DNA of 64,000 nt from Amarolinea aalborgensis (GTDB lineage Bacteria; Chloroflexota; Anaerolineae; SSC4; Amarolineaceae). A program made the position numbers and the translations under genes. Position 1 is the first letter of the stretch. Every line of letters starts with the position of its first letter. The notes below the pieces were generated by a model. It worked only from the letters and a program-made list of their open reading frames with translations, did not search any database and was not told the DNA's origin. Of the stretch, positions 1 through 6,887 are shown in pieces. The DNA is taken from the NCBI RefSeq assembly GCF_900491745.1, contig NZ_UETR01000013.1, forward strand, positions 51,753 to 115,752, in the 5' to 3' direction.

Positions 1-78
1 GAGCTTGAGCACTTTCCACAGGGTTTTCAACTGGGCCGTGCGCGAAACCGGTTGGGTAACGGTGAGCGCGTTTTGCAT
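1..78 (-). CDS. Partial CDS, N-terminus of unknown protein
   Basis: The first 26 codons of a gene that continues beyond the left edge of the window. The ATG is preceded by a good ribosome binding site (GAGGTGA, about 5 bases before the start). It lies about 40 bases downstream of the response regulator on the same strand, so the two may be co-transcribed. The visible peptide starts MQNALTVTQPVSRTAQ and is too short to place in a family. A partner sensor kinase or a membrane protein are both possible. Nothing in the visible part decides. Confidence 0.55.
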   Translation of the reverse strand, partial: MQNALTVTQPVSRTAQLKTLWKVLKL

Positions 79-120
79 GAGATCACCTCAAATTTCGAGC
101 TGCAGATGGAGAAGCTGCCG

Positions 121-816
121 TCAGGAAGCGTCGGCATCGAATTTGTAGCCGAGGCCGCGCACGGTGAGCAGATAGGTGGGATTGTTCGGGTCGGTTTCTA
201 GTTTGTTGCGCAGACGACGCATGTAGACCGCAATCTGGTTGGCATAACCATCGTAGCCGTAGCCCCAGACGTTGTCGAGCACCTGATCGTGGCTCAGGAT
301 GCGGCCGGCGTTGCGCACCAGGTAGTGCAGAAGGCGGAACTCAATAGGAGTCAACTCGGCGACCTTGCCGCTGGGCATGAACACCTTGTTGCCCACGGGG
401 TCGAGTCGGAAATTGCCCACCGTCAAGAAACCGGCATCGCTGTCGCTGAAGCCGAAAGCCTCCGCCCGGCGCAGCACCGCGCGCACGCGCGCCAGCAGCT
501 CCGTCGGATCAAACGGCTTCGAGAGGTAGTCGTCAGCGCCGACATCAAGCCCAACGACGCGGTCGGCGGTTTCGCCCTTAGCTGACAGGATCAGAATGGG
601 CACCTGCATCGTCCGCCGAATCCGCCGACAGACTTCAAGCCCATCCATGTGCGGCATCATGACATCCAGAATGACCAGGTCCGGCGCTTCGCGTTCGACG
701 ATGTCCAGGGCATCGGCCCCATTCGACGCGGTGAGCACGGTGTAGCCTTCTTCGCGCAGCAAGAATGAAATCATCTTGACGCTGGGCGGATCATCGTCAA
801 CCACCAGAATGCGCAT
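121..816 (-). CDS. OmpR/PhoB-family response regulator
   Basis: A 231-residue two-component DNA-binding regulator. The N-terminal receiver domain (about 1-120) has the acidic pocket VVDDD near residues 5-9, phosphoacceptor Asp51 in LVILDVMMPHMDG, Ser78 at the conserved Thr/Ser switch and Lys100 in YLSKPF. The C-terminal part (about 130-228) is a winged-helix effector domain, with TPIEFRLLHYLVRNAG and the typical end YLLTVRGLGYKF. Length is normal for the family. No histidine kinase is visible beside it. The truncated downstream gene could be the partner. The regulated genes cannot be told from the sequence. Confidence 0.93.
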   Translation of the reverse strand: MRILVVDDDPPSVKMISFLLREEGYTVLTASNGADALDIVEREAPDLVILDVMMPHMDGLEVCRRIRRTMQVPILILSAKGETADRVVGLDVGADDYLSKPFDPTELLARVRAVLRRAEAFGFSDSDAGFLTVGNFRLDPVGNKVFMPSGKVAELTPIEFRLLHYLVRNAGRILSHDQVLDNVWGYGYDGYANQIAVYMRRLRNKLETDPNNPTYLLTVRGLGYKFDADAS

Positions 817-930
817 GGAATCCTCCGGGCATGAGACTATCGGATCACGATCCGCGGAGCATTATAGCCGAGAATCACGGTTCCATCAAGCAGGACAGAG
901 CAGCAGCCCGGCGGAGGCAGACGCAGGCCT

Positions 931-1149
931 TCACGCGCGGAACACCCAAACCACAGCCATGATCAGGATACCCCAGGCAATGGCGTCGGCCAACGGCACT
1001 GCGGTTTTTCTTGATTTCACGTCAGCCTCGAGCTTGTGTTTTTGCAGGGCCGCAATCACCTGCCGATCGGCCCACAAGCGAAGCTGCTGGCGAGCGAGTT
1101 GAATGAGCAACAGAGCGACGACAATGGTCAAAATCGAGGTCGCTGACAT
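931..1149 (-). CDS. Small membrane protein, unknown function
   Basis: A 72-residue protein starting MSATSILTIVV. A longer frame begins at 1194, but the start at 1149 has a perfect AGGAGGT site 6 bases upstream. It has an N-terminal hydrophobic helix (about 3-17), a basic and polar middle (QQLRLWADRQ, LEADVKSRKT) and a C-terminal hydrophobic helix (about 50-70), so a hairpin membrane protein is likely. It is the first gene downstream of the consensus promoter and operator array at 1231-1337. It may therefore be the main target of the neighbouring NrtR-type regulator. I do not recognise the family. Confidence 0.6.
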   Translation of the reverse strand: MSATSILTIVVALLLIQLARQQLRLWADRQVIAALQKHKLEADVKSRKTAVPLADAIAWGILIMAVVWVFRA

Positions 1150-1230
1150 ACGACTACCTCCTGTGAATCCACGGTAACCGGCCAGGCGCATCATGCGTTA
1201 CAAGAAAAAGATACGTTGAGCGCCGGTTTT

Positions 1231-1251
1231 TTAGTGTAAACAAGACACTAA
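1231..1251. promoter_or_regulatory. Operator-like palindrome, copy 1
   Basis: A 21-bp inverted repeat, TTAGTGT then 7 bases then ACACTAA. It has the same half-sites and spacing as the palindrome at 1289-1309. Two matching 21-bp palindromes upstream of one gene and next to an NrtR-type repressor gene suggest regulator binding sites. The assignment to that regulator is inference. Confidence 0.6.
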
Positions 1252-1263
1252 CGTGAATGAGAG

Positions 1264-1283
1264 AAAAAACCAGCATCGCTGGT
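1264..1283 (-). terminator. Short hairpin with U-run between the two operators
   Basis: On the minus strand ACCAGC-GAT-GCTGGT is followed by six T. It is a 6-bp stem with a 3-base loop and looks like a weak intrinsic terminator or attenuator. It lies in the leader of the transcript that starts near 1302, ahead of the small membrane protein gene. Confidence 0.4.
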
Positions 1284-1288
1284 CAAAC

Positions 1289-1309
1289 TTTGTGTCTTTA
1301 TGACACTAA
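1289..1309. promoter_or_regulatory. Operator-like palindrome, copy 2, overlapping the -10 region
   Basis: A 21-bp inverted repeat, TTTGTGTC then TTTAT then GACACTAA, abutting the -10 box of the minus-strand promoter and covering its start site. Binding here would block transcription. The half-sites GTGTC/GACAC match copy 1. Confidence 0.65.
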
Positions 1310-1337
1310 TTATAATGCAAGCGTAGGAATCTGTCAA
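1309..1337 (-). promoter_or_regulatory. Perfect consensus sigma-70 promoter
   Basis: Reading the minus strand, TTGACA (1337-1332), a 17-base spacer, then TATAAT (1314-1309). Both boxes and the spacing are the housekeeping consensus. Transcription would start near 1302, inside the operator, and run to the small membrane protein gene and possibly the response regulator. Confidence 0.8.
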
Positions 1338-1391
1338 ACCGACGGCGGCACGATCAGGATTCCTATGTGGATGGAGTGAAGGCGGCGGGCG

Positions 1392-2126
1392 TCAGGGGAA
1401 ACGGCGGCGCGCTTGTTCCATCTCGATCGCTTGCGCGCTGAAGCGGAATAGGCGCGCGGGGCGTCCTGGGCCTTCGCTCGTGTCGCCGGTTTCTTCCAGC
1501 ACCTCAGCCGCCAGAATCTTGCGACGAAAGTTGCGCTTGTCCAACGCTTCGCCCAGGATGATTTCGTAGGCTGCCTGCAGTTCACTGAGGGTAAAGGCTT
1601 TGGGCAGCAGCATGAAGCCCAAAGCCGTATATTCCAGTTTCCAGCGTAAACGGCGCAGGGCATACTCGAGGATCTTGGCGTGATCGAAAGCGAGCTGTGG
1701 CAGGTTGTAGATAGACCACCAATTGGCGTCGGCGGCATCGCCGCTGTTGCGCAGCGGGCTGTGCGCAGCCTGTTCTGCGCTCAGGAGAGCGAAATAGGCT
1801 ACGGTGATGACGCGGGTGCGCGGATCACGTGCGGGATCGCCGAAAGTGTACAGCTGCTCCAGGTACACATCGTGGACATTGGTCTCTTCGGCCAACTCGC
1901 GCAAAGCGGCCTCTTCCAGCGGTTCGTCGAAGCCAACGAACCCGCCAGGAATCGCCCAATGACCCTCGAACGGCCAGTTTTTGCGTTTGATGAGGAGCAC
2001 TTTGAGGTCGTTATCAACAAATCGAAATAGAATGACATCTATCGTCACAGAAACCTGGCGGTATTGGCGGACGTCATACGGCTCCGCGGGAGCACCCGGC
2101 ATGGTTATAGTTGCGTCTTGGCTCAT
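1392..2126 (-). CDS. NrtR-type Nudix domain transcriptional regulator
   Basis: A 244-residue protein with an N-terminal Nudix domain and a C-terminal winged helix. The Nudix box is nearly intact: GFVGFDE, seven residues, then RELAEETNV, keeping the REUxEE metal-binding core while the last Gly is Asn. The C-terminal half has FTLSELQAAYEIILG, LDKRNFRRKIL and GRPARLFRF, which are hallmarks of the NrtR DNA-binding domain. Known family members sense ADP-ribose or related nucleotides and repress NAD or sugar metabolism genes. Here the obvious target is the promoter and operator region just downstream of its own stop codon. The intact box leaves open residual hydrolase activity. Confidence 0.85.
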   Translation of the reverse strand: MSQDATITMPGAPAEPYDVRQYRQVSVTIDVILFRFVDNDLKVLLIKRKNWPFEGHWAIPGGFVGFDEPLEEAALRELAEETNVHDVYLEQLYTFGDPARDPRTRVITVAYFALLSAEQAAHSPLRNSGDAADANWWSIYNLPQLAFDHAKILEYALRRLRWKLEYTALGFMLLPKAFTLSELQAAYEIILGEALDKRNFRRKILAAEVLEETGDTSEGPGRPARLFRFSAQAIEMEQARRRFP

Positions 2127-2215
2127 GGATTACTCGTGCATCAATTCGTTCAGGCTTTGAGATTAAATCATGTCAAGTTGGATAGACTATTTGCGTTTGC
2201 GCCCCATGAGGCGCG

Positions 2216-2244
2216 TTGCCGACTCGGCGTTTGTCGGTTATAAT
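2216..2244 (+). promoter_or_regulatory. Sigma-70-like promoter
   Basis: TTGCCG, a 17-base spacer, then TATAAT. It lies inside the longest possible reading frame of the next gene, which supports translation from the later ATG at 2284. Confidence 0.65.
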
Positions 2245-2283
2245 CTGGCACACATCATCAGCAGGCTCAGTCAGGGAGTTGCC

Positions 2284-3243
2284 ATGCTCTTTTCGCGTCA
2301 AGAGATGATTCGCCGTGTGCGTGTACTGCAGTCGGCTAAACTGATCTTCAATCTACTCATTGCCGTTCTGCTGCTCTGGCAGCAGTGGGGATGGCTGCTC
2401 ATCCTTATCCTGGCCGCAGACGCCGCGTTCCTCTGGTTGTATTATCCGCGTCTCAGCCAACGGCAGCCGGCCGCTGCCGTTCTGATCACTCTGGCTTTGA
2501 CAGCCCTGGTCGTCTTGGCCGCCGCCTACGAACGCCCGGTCTTTGCCCCCGTCCTCCTGGCGTTTTTTCTGCCCCTGCCAGTGGTGGCTGCGGTAGCGCT
2601 TGGTTCAGGGGTGGGAGTGCTGGGGGCTGCCAGTTTGGCGACGCTTGGCGCCCTGTCCACGGCGCTCTTGGCTTGGCGTCTGGCGCCAGAAGGCGTCGTC
2701 GTCCTGTTGCCCTGGGTCGCGCTGACCGTTGGCGCCATCTGGCTGCAGGCGCTGGCCCTGCGCCAGTTCGTGCAAGAAGAACGACGGCAGCGCACGCCGC
2801 TGGATGTGGCGGCTGCCATCGCGAATGGCTTGACGGTGGTGACAGTCAACGATGGTATTTTTGATGCATCCGTTGATTCCTTAACTGGTTTGCTGCGGCG
2901 TCAGGCCGATAACACCAGCGCGCGCTGGTTGGTCCTCGACCTGGCGACTTCGACGCCTGTCACCGGGGCTGAAATCGAGCGACTCACGCAGGCCGCGCGC
3001 AGCGTAGCCAACTGCAAGGTGGTGCTGGCGCGGGTGCCGGCTGAGGCCACGCTGCAGCCAGGCGGGCCGCCAGCGCTCCTCAAACGGTTGGACCATTACG
3101 CCACCGTGGCGCAGGCCGTGGAAGTCGGTTTGCGCCACCTGGGCTGGGTGCATCCGGCCACCACGCCGGAAGCCCGCGAAGCCCGCCAACCGATTCGCAT
3201 CCCGACCTCCGTTGTCACCGAAGACTGGTGGGACGCGAGTTAG
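2284..3243 (+). CDS. Membrane protein with C-terminal STAS-like domain
   Basis: A 319-residue protein. The start is set by AGGGAG 5 bases before ATG 2284 and by the promoter just upstream; a frame opening at 2170 would run through that promoter. About five or six hydrophobic segments fill the first 165 residues. The soluble C-terminal part (about 170-280) has the pattern of a STAS or anti-sigma-antagonist fold, with VVTVNDGIFDASV and ARWLVLDLATSTPVTGAEI, a strand-helix order like SulP-type C-terminal domains. The tail (about 280-319) is Pro/Arg-rich. A membrane sensor or transporter accessory role is possible. The STAS assignment rests on pattern only, and no substrate can be inferred. Confidence 0.6.
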   Translation: MLFSRQEMIRRVRVLQSAKLIFNLLIAVLLLWQQWGWLLILILAADAAFLWLYYPRLSQRQPAAAVLITLALTALVVLAAAYERPVFAPVLLAFFLPLPVVAAVALGSGVGVLGAASLATLGALSTALLAWRLAPEGVVVLLPWVALTVGAIWLQALALRQFVQEERRQRTPLDVAAAIANGLTVVTVNDGIFDASVDSLTGLLRRQADNTSARWLVLDLATSTPVTGAEIERLTQAARSVANCKVVLARVPAEATLQPGGPPALLKRLDHYATVAQAVEVGLRHLGWVHPATTPEAREARQPIRIPTSVVTEDWWDAS

Positions 3244-3256
3244 TGCAAAGCACAAA

Positions 3257-4222
3257 TTACGATTTTAGCAGCAGGTTGTCTATCTCCTCATCGGTGACGC
3301 GGCGCGCAGCCTGAACCGCGGCCCGCTTGGCCTTTAGGTGCGACAGGGTGCGCAGGCCGTCTAGTTGACCGCGCAAGCGCGCCCGCGCGGCTTCGCCGCC
3401 GCGCAGGCCAGCCCAGGCCGCCTCACGGGCCACCTTGAGCTGCGCGGCCACCATGCGCGGCCAGTAGCGGCGGAGGAGCGCGCCGGGCATGTTCTTGTAG
3501 AGAACCCAAAGGGTGTTGCGTCCGGTGTAGTAACTGGCAAGGGCGCCGCCGCCCGTGGCGCTCAGGTGATGGTAGACGCGCGCGCGGGGGGCAAAACGGG
3601 CCGTCCAGCCGGCCATCTGCGCCCGCCAGGCCAGGTCAACATCCTCCAGGTACATGAACAGGTCTTCGTCGAAGCCGCCCACCTCTTCCCACATCGCGCG
3701 ACGATAAGCAACGGCGCCGCCGCAGCCGCCAAACACCATCGTCTGCTGATCATACTGTCCTCGATCTTCTTCCCAGACCCCGCGGTTGCGCGGGATGCCA
3801 TCCGCGCCCATCTGGTCGCCGGTGTTGTGCAGCACGGTGCGCCGATCGAAAAGCAGCATCTTGCTCGCTGCGCTGCCGACCTCAGGATGAGCGAAGGGTA
3901 AGATCAACTCCGCCAGCCACGGGCGTTCGACCTCGGTGTCATTGTTGAGCATGACCAGAATATCGCCCTGTGCGGCAGCCGCGCCTGCGTTACAAGCCGC
4001 CGCCAGCCCGCGGTTGCTTTCCATCGTGACCACGCGCACATCCGCCTGCTCGGCCTGCAAATAGGCCAGCGTGTCATCCGTGGAGGCGTCATCCACGACG
4101 ATGATTTCATACCGCGTGTAGGTCTGCCGGTGCAGGGCGTCCAGGCAGGCCTGCAAAAAGCGCAGGCCATTGAACGTGGGGATGATGATCGAAGCCAGCG
4201 GAAAAGCCAGTACGTCGCTCAT
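3257..4222 (-). CDS. Family 2 glycosyltransferase (rhamnosyltransferase-like)
   Basis: A 321-residue GT-A fold glycosyltransferase. The start MSDVLAFPL overlaps the upstream stop as ATGA, indicating translational coupling. Motifs in order are ASIIIPTFNG, the nucleotide-binding Asp in VVDDASTDDT, the DxD-like LNNDTEVERPW, GGCGGAVAYRRAMWEEVGGFDEDLF and the acceptor-side MYLEDVDLAWRAQMAGW. This pattern is that of WbbL/rhamnosyltransferase-like GT2 enzymes. The adjacent RmlD-like gene, coupled by the overlap, supports transfer of a dTDP-rhamnose-type sugar to a cell-surface glycan. The basic C-terminal helices may contact membrane. Confidence 0.85.
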   Translation of the reverse strand: MSDVLAFPLASIIIPTFNGLRFLQACLDALHRQTYTRYEIIVVDDASTDDTLAYLQAEQADVRVVTMESNRGLAAACNAGAAAAQGDILVMLNNDTEVERPWLAELILPFAHPEVGSAASKMLLFDRRTVLHNTGDQMGADGIPRNRGVWEEDRGQYDQQTMVFGGCGGAVAYRRAMWEEVGGFDEDLFMYLEDVDLAWRAQMAGWTARFAPRARVYHHLSATGGGALASYYTGRNTLWVLYKNMPGALLRRYWPRMVAAQLKVAREAAWAGLRGGEAARARLRGQLDGLRTLSHLKAKRAAVQAARRVTDEEIDNLLLKS

Positions 4223-5100
4223 GATGTTTGGAAAAACGCAGCCAGCGCCTCTTGCCAGGGCCGCAGGGTGATGCCGAGCGCCGCGGCATTGGTGTTGGCC
4301 AGCAGGGCATGCAAGGGCGGCGTGCTGGATCGAACCCATTCCGTGTGCGCGATGGGCGTCACCGCGACATCCGGCCGGCCGGCCTGACGCAAAATCTCAC
4401 GCGCAAACTCGTACCGCGAGCAGGAGCCGCCATTGACCAGGTGATAGATGCCGAAATGATTGGTTTCGATCAACTGCGCAATAGCCGCAGCCAGGTCAGG
4501 CGCGTAGGTCGGATTGCCGAACTCATCGCTCACCACGCGCAGCGCGCCATGCTTATCCGCGGCCTCGATGATTTTGCGCGGAAAATTGTTGTTCCCCGGC
4601 GCAAAGAGCCAGGCGATGCGCACAATATAGAAGCGCTGCAGAAGCGTCCTGACCGCCGCTTCGCCAGCCGCTTTAGAACGCGCATACACGCTGAGGGGAT
4701 TGACGGCCTCCCATTCGTAGTACGCGGTATTGGTGCGGGTTCCGTCGAAGACTTCGTTCGTGCTGATGTAGAGCAGCGGCGCGCCGATACGTTGGCAGGC
4801 CAGGGCCAGGTTGTGCGTACCCCACATATTGATGCGGAAAACCAGGTCCGGGTTGGCTTCAGCTCCATCCACGTTGGTGTAGGCGGCCGTGTGAATGACG
4901 ACGTCGGGCGCCTGTGCTTCGATGAACGGAATCACAGCCGGATCGGTAATATCACAATCCGGGAGATCAACGCCCAAGCGCACGTGCCGCGCGAGGGTTT
5001 GCTGCAACGTACGGCCCAGTTGCCCCAGGCAGCCAGTAATCAGTACACGCCGGGGATGGGCGGTCGGTCCTTCGGGAATGAGCAGCGATGTCAGTTTCAT
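4219..5100 (-). CDS. rfbD: dTDP-4-dehydrorhamnose reductase (RmlD/RfbD-like)
   Basis: A 293-residue extended SDR. The start MKLTSLLIPEG at 5100 has an AGGA about 9 bases upstream; a longer frame begins at 5148 without support. The N-terminal NAD(P)-binding loop is TGCLGQLG. The catalytic Thr/Tyr/Lys set is in STNEVFDG and YARSKAAGE (YxxxK). Other family signatures are HTAAYTNVDGAE and VSDEFGNPTYAPDLA. It makes dTDP-L-rhamnose from the 4-keto sugar. RmlA, B and C are not in the window. The downstream glycosyltransferase overlaps its stop, so the pair probably acts together in rhamnosylation. Confidence 0.87.
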   Translation of the reverse strand: MKLTSLLIPEGPTAHPRRVLITGCLGQLGRTLQQTLARHVRLGVDLPDCDITDPAVIPFIEAQAPDVVIHTAAYTNVDGAEANPDLVFRINMWGTHNLALACQRIGAPLLYISTNEVFDGTRTNTAYYEWEAVNPLSVYARSKAAGEAAVRTLLQRFYIVRIAWLFAPGNNNFPRKIIEAADKHGALRVVSDEFGNPTYAPDLAAAIAQLIETNHFGIYHLVNGGSCSRYEFAREILRQAGRPDVAVTPIAHTEWVRSSTPPLHALLANTNAAALGITLRPWQEALAAFFQTS

Positions 5101-5116
5101 GATGATAGTCCTGTGG

Positions 5117-5785
5117 CTAGTCTGCGGCGCCCGCCACCAGCGGTACAAAGCGTACCAACGTCAATGGACTGCGTTTGATGTGTTGATTGTGCTTTTCGAT
5201 CAACCAGAGGGTCTGGTCATCGAGCGCCGCGCCGACTGGAATCACCAGGCGTCCCCCGAAGGCCAGTTGTTCTTCCAACGCCGGCGGCACCTGCTCGGGC
5301 GCCGCCGTCACAATGATCGCGTCATAGGGCGCGCCGGGTAACCAGCCTTGATAGCCATCGGTCACATGAATATCCACATTCTGGCAGCCCAGTTCGTGTA
5401 GGCGGCTTTGCGCGTTGGCAGCCAGTTCAGGCTGAACCTCGACGCTGTCCACGTGCGCGCACAGCGCCGCCAGGATCGCCGTTTGGTAGCCAGAGCCAGT
5501 GCCTACTTCCAACACACGATCGGCAGGGCGCAGGCGCAGCGCCTGGGTCATGAAGGCCACAATGAACGGCTGCGAGATGGTCTGCCCAAAGCCGATGGGC
5601 AAGGGTCGGTCGTCATACGCCCAGGCGCTGTACGGCTCGGCGACGAACCGTTCGCGCGGAATACGGCCGATGACCTGGCGCACCGCCTCGTCGGTGATCT
5701 CCGGCCAGCGCGGAGGCCATGCCTGGCGACGGCGCCATTCACGCCCGGCTTTGGATTCTTGGGCATTGTTTGTTTGCTCATTCAA
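5117..5785 (-). CDS. pcm: Protein-L-isoaspartate O-methyltransferase
   Basis: A 222-residue SAM-dependent enzyme that repairs isoaspartyl residues in aged proteins. Signatures are PIGFGQTISQPFIVAFMTQAL, which carries the Ser and Gln typical of PCMT, and the SAM loop VLEVGTGSGYQTAILA. GGRLVIPVG and the C-terminal VRFVPLV follow. The start appears to be TTG at 5785; no in-frame ATG lies close to the conserved region, and the ribosome site is weak, so the exact start is uncertain. It sits 16 bases upstream of the rfbD start in the same orientation, so it is likely co-transcribed. Confidence 0.92.
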   Translation of the reverse strand: MNEQTNNAQESKAGREWRRRQAWPPRWPEITDEAVRQVIGRIPRERFVAEPYSAWAYDDRPLPIGFGQTISQPFIVAFMTQALRLRPADRVLEVGTGSGYQTAILAALCAHVDSVEVQPELAANAQSRLHELGCQNVDIHVTDGYQGWLPGAPYDAIIVTAAPEQVPPALEEQLAFGGRLVIPVGAALDDQTLWLIEKHNQHIKRSPLTLVRFVPLVAGAAD

Positions 5786-5851
5786 GGCGAATTACCCATT
5801 TGCCGAGCGCACAACCGTGGATCACAGCAGACAATCCGCGGCGATCCGTGT

Positions 5852-6778
5852 TCATTCGCGTCCTATTTTCAAGTCGGAGATGCGCCTGGCTACGACGGCA
5901 GCCATGATCGTTTGACCGGCCGTCGTCAGATGCAGGCCGTCGTCTTGCAGCACGGTCGCCTGCGCAGGCGCCCCCAGGGAAGACGACACATCAATCATCT
6001 CAACGCCCAGCTCCGTGACTAGATCGCGCACAACTGCGCGGTACGCCTCATAAGCCGCGACTTGCTGCGCATGTCCGCCCTCCCCGCGCCCGGCGCCGCA
6101 GGCCGGGCCAATCGGAGTCAAGTTGATCAGCATCATCTGGGTTTTCGGATCGGCCTGTCGCATCTTTTCTACGCTCAAGCGCAGCGCCTGACGGTACTCC
6201 GCCGGCGGAGACCGGCGCAGGTCGAACCGATCCGCAGTCAGGTCAGCGCGGCAGGCCGCTTGGCGCAGCTGCCCGCGCAGCCAGGTGAACAGATAGACCG
6301 GGCCAGGATGCAAGTAGCCTCGGCACAACAGCTCGCGCCGCCACAGGTCAGCCGGGGTTGCTCCCACCAGGCGACCATCGTTCAGGCCAAAGGCGATCAG
6401 CACCAGGTGCGGATGCCAGCGCAGGACATCGCGCTCAACCCGCAGCAGTCCTTGCAGCGCGGTTTCGCCGGGGACGCTGGCATTGATGATGGCCCACGCG
6501 CCAGGTTGGACATCGTCAAGCTGCCGCTGCACCAGCGCCGGCCAGGCCGCAGTCGGCGCCACCTGCGCCCCGGCGGCAATGGAATCGCCGAGCACGACCA
6601 CGCGGCGGCGTCCCTGGACGGCGTCCCATGTCAGGCTCTGGGTTGCGGCCAGCAGATGATCGCTTGGCGTGGCCCAATGGGCGAGATTATCGCGTCGGCG
6701 CAGAAGCAGCTCGCTCGCCAGCAGCCCCGCCAGCGCGCTCAGGACGACCACCAGCCGCCAGCGCTGCGTCCTCTTCAT
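5852..6778 (-). CDS. SGNH/GDSL-family hydrolase with N-terminal membrane anchor
   Basis: A 308-residue protein. The start MKRTQRWRL at 6778 is chosen because a basic start and a hydrophobic segment (LVVVLSALAGLLASELLL) follow directly; the open frame extends further upstream without coding character. Block I VVVLGDSIAAGAQ holds the Ser nucleophile, block III is FGLNDG and block V is DDGLHLTTAGQ with the Asp-His pair. It is probably an extracytoplasmic esterase or acetyl hydrolase anchored to the membrane, perhaps acting on surface glycans given the neighbouring glycosyltransferase genes. The substrate is not evident. Confidence 0.82.
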   Translation of the reverse strand: MKRTQRWRLVVVLSALAGLLASELLLRRRDNLAHWATPSDHLLAATQSLTWDAVQGRRRVVVLGDSIAAGAQVAPTAAWPALVQRQLDDVQPGAWAIINASVPGETALQGLLRVERDVLRWHPHLVLIAFGLNDGRLVGATPADLWRRELLCRGYLHPGPVYLFTWLRGQLRQAACRADLTADRFDLRRSPPAEYRQALRLSVEKMRQADPKTQMMLINLTPIGPACGAGRGEGGHAQQVAAYEAYRAVVRDLVTELGVEMIDVSSSLGAPAQATVLQDDGLHLTTAGQTIMAAVVARRISDLKIGRE

Positions 6779-6887
6779 CACGGCCTCGATCCAAGACCGC
6801 GGGATTGTAGCACCGATGGCGGGGCAGAGCAAAGACGCCAGGGTCGAGCGGGTAAGGCGCGCTCCTGCTGACCGCAGCCAGGCAGGA

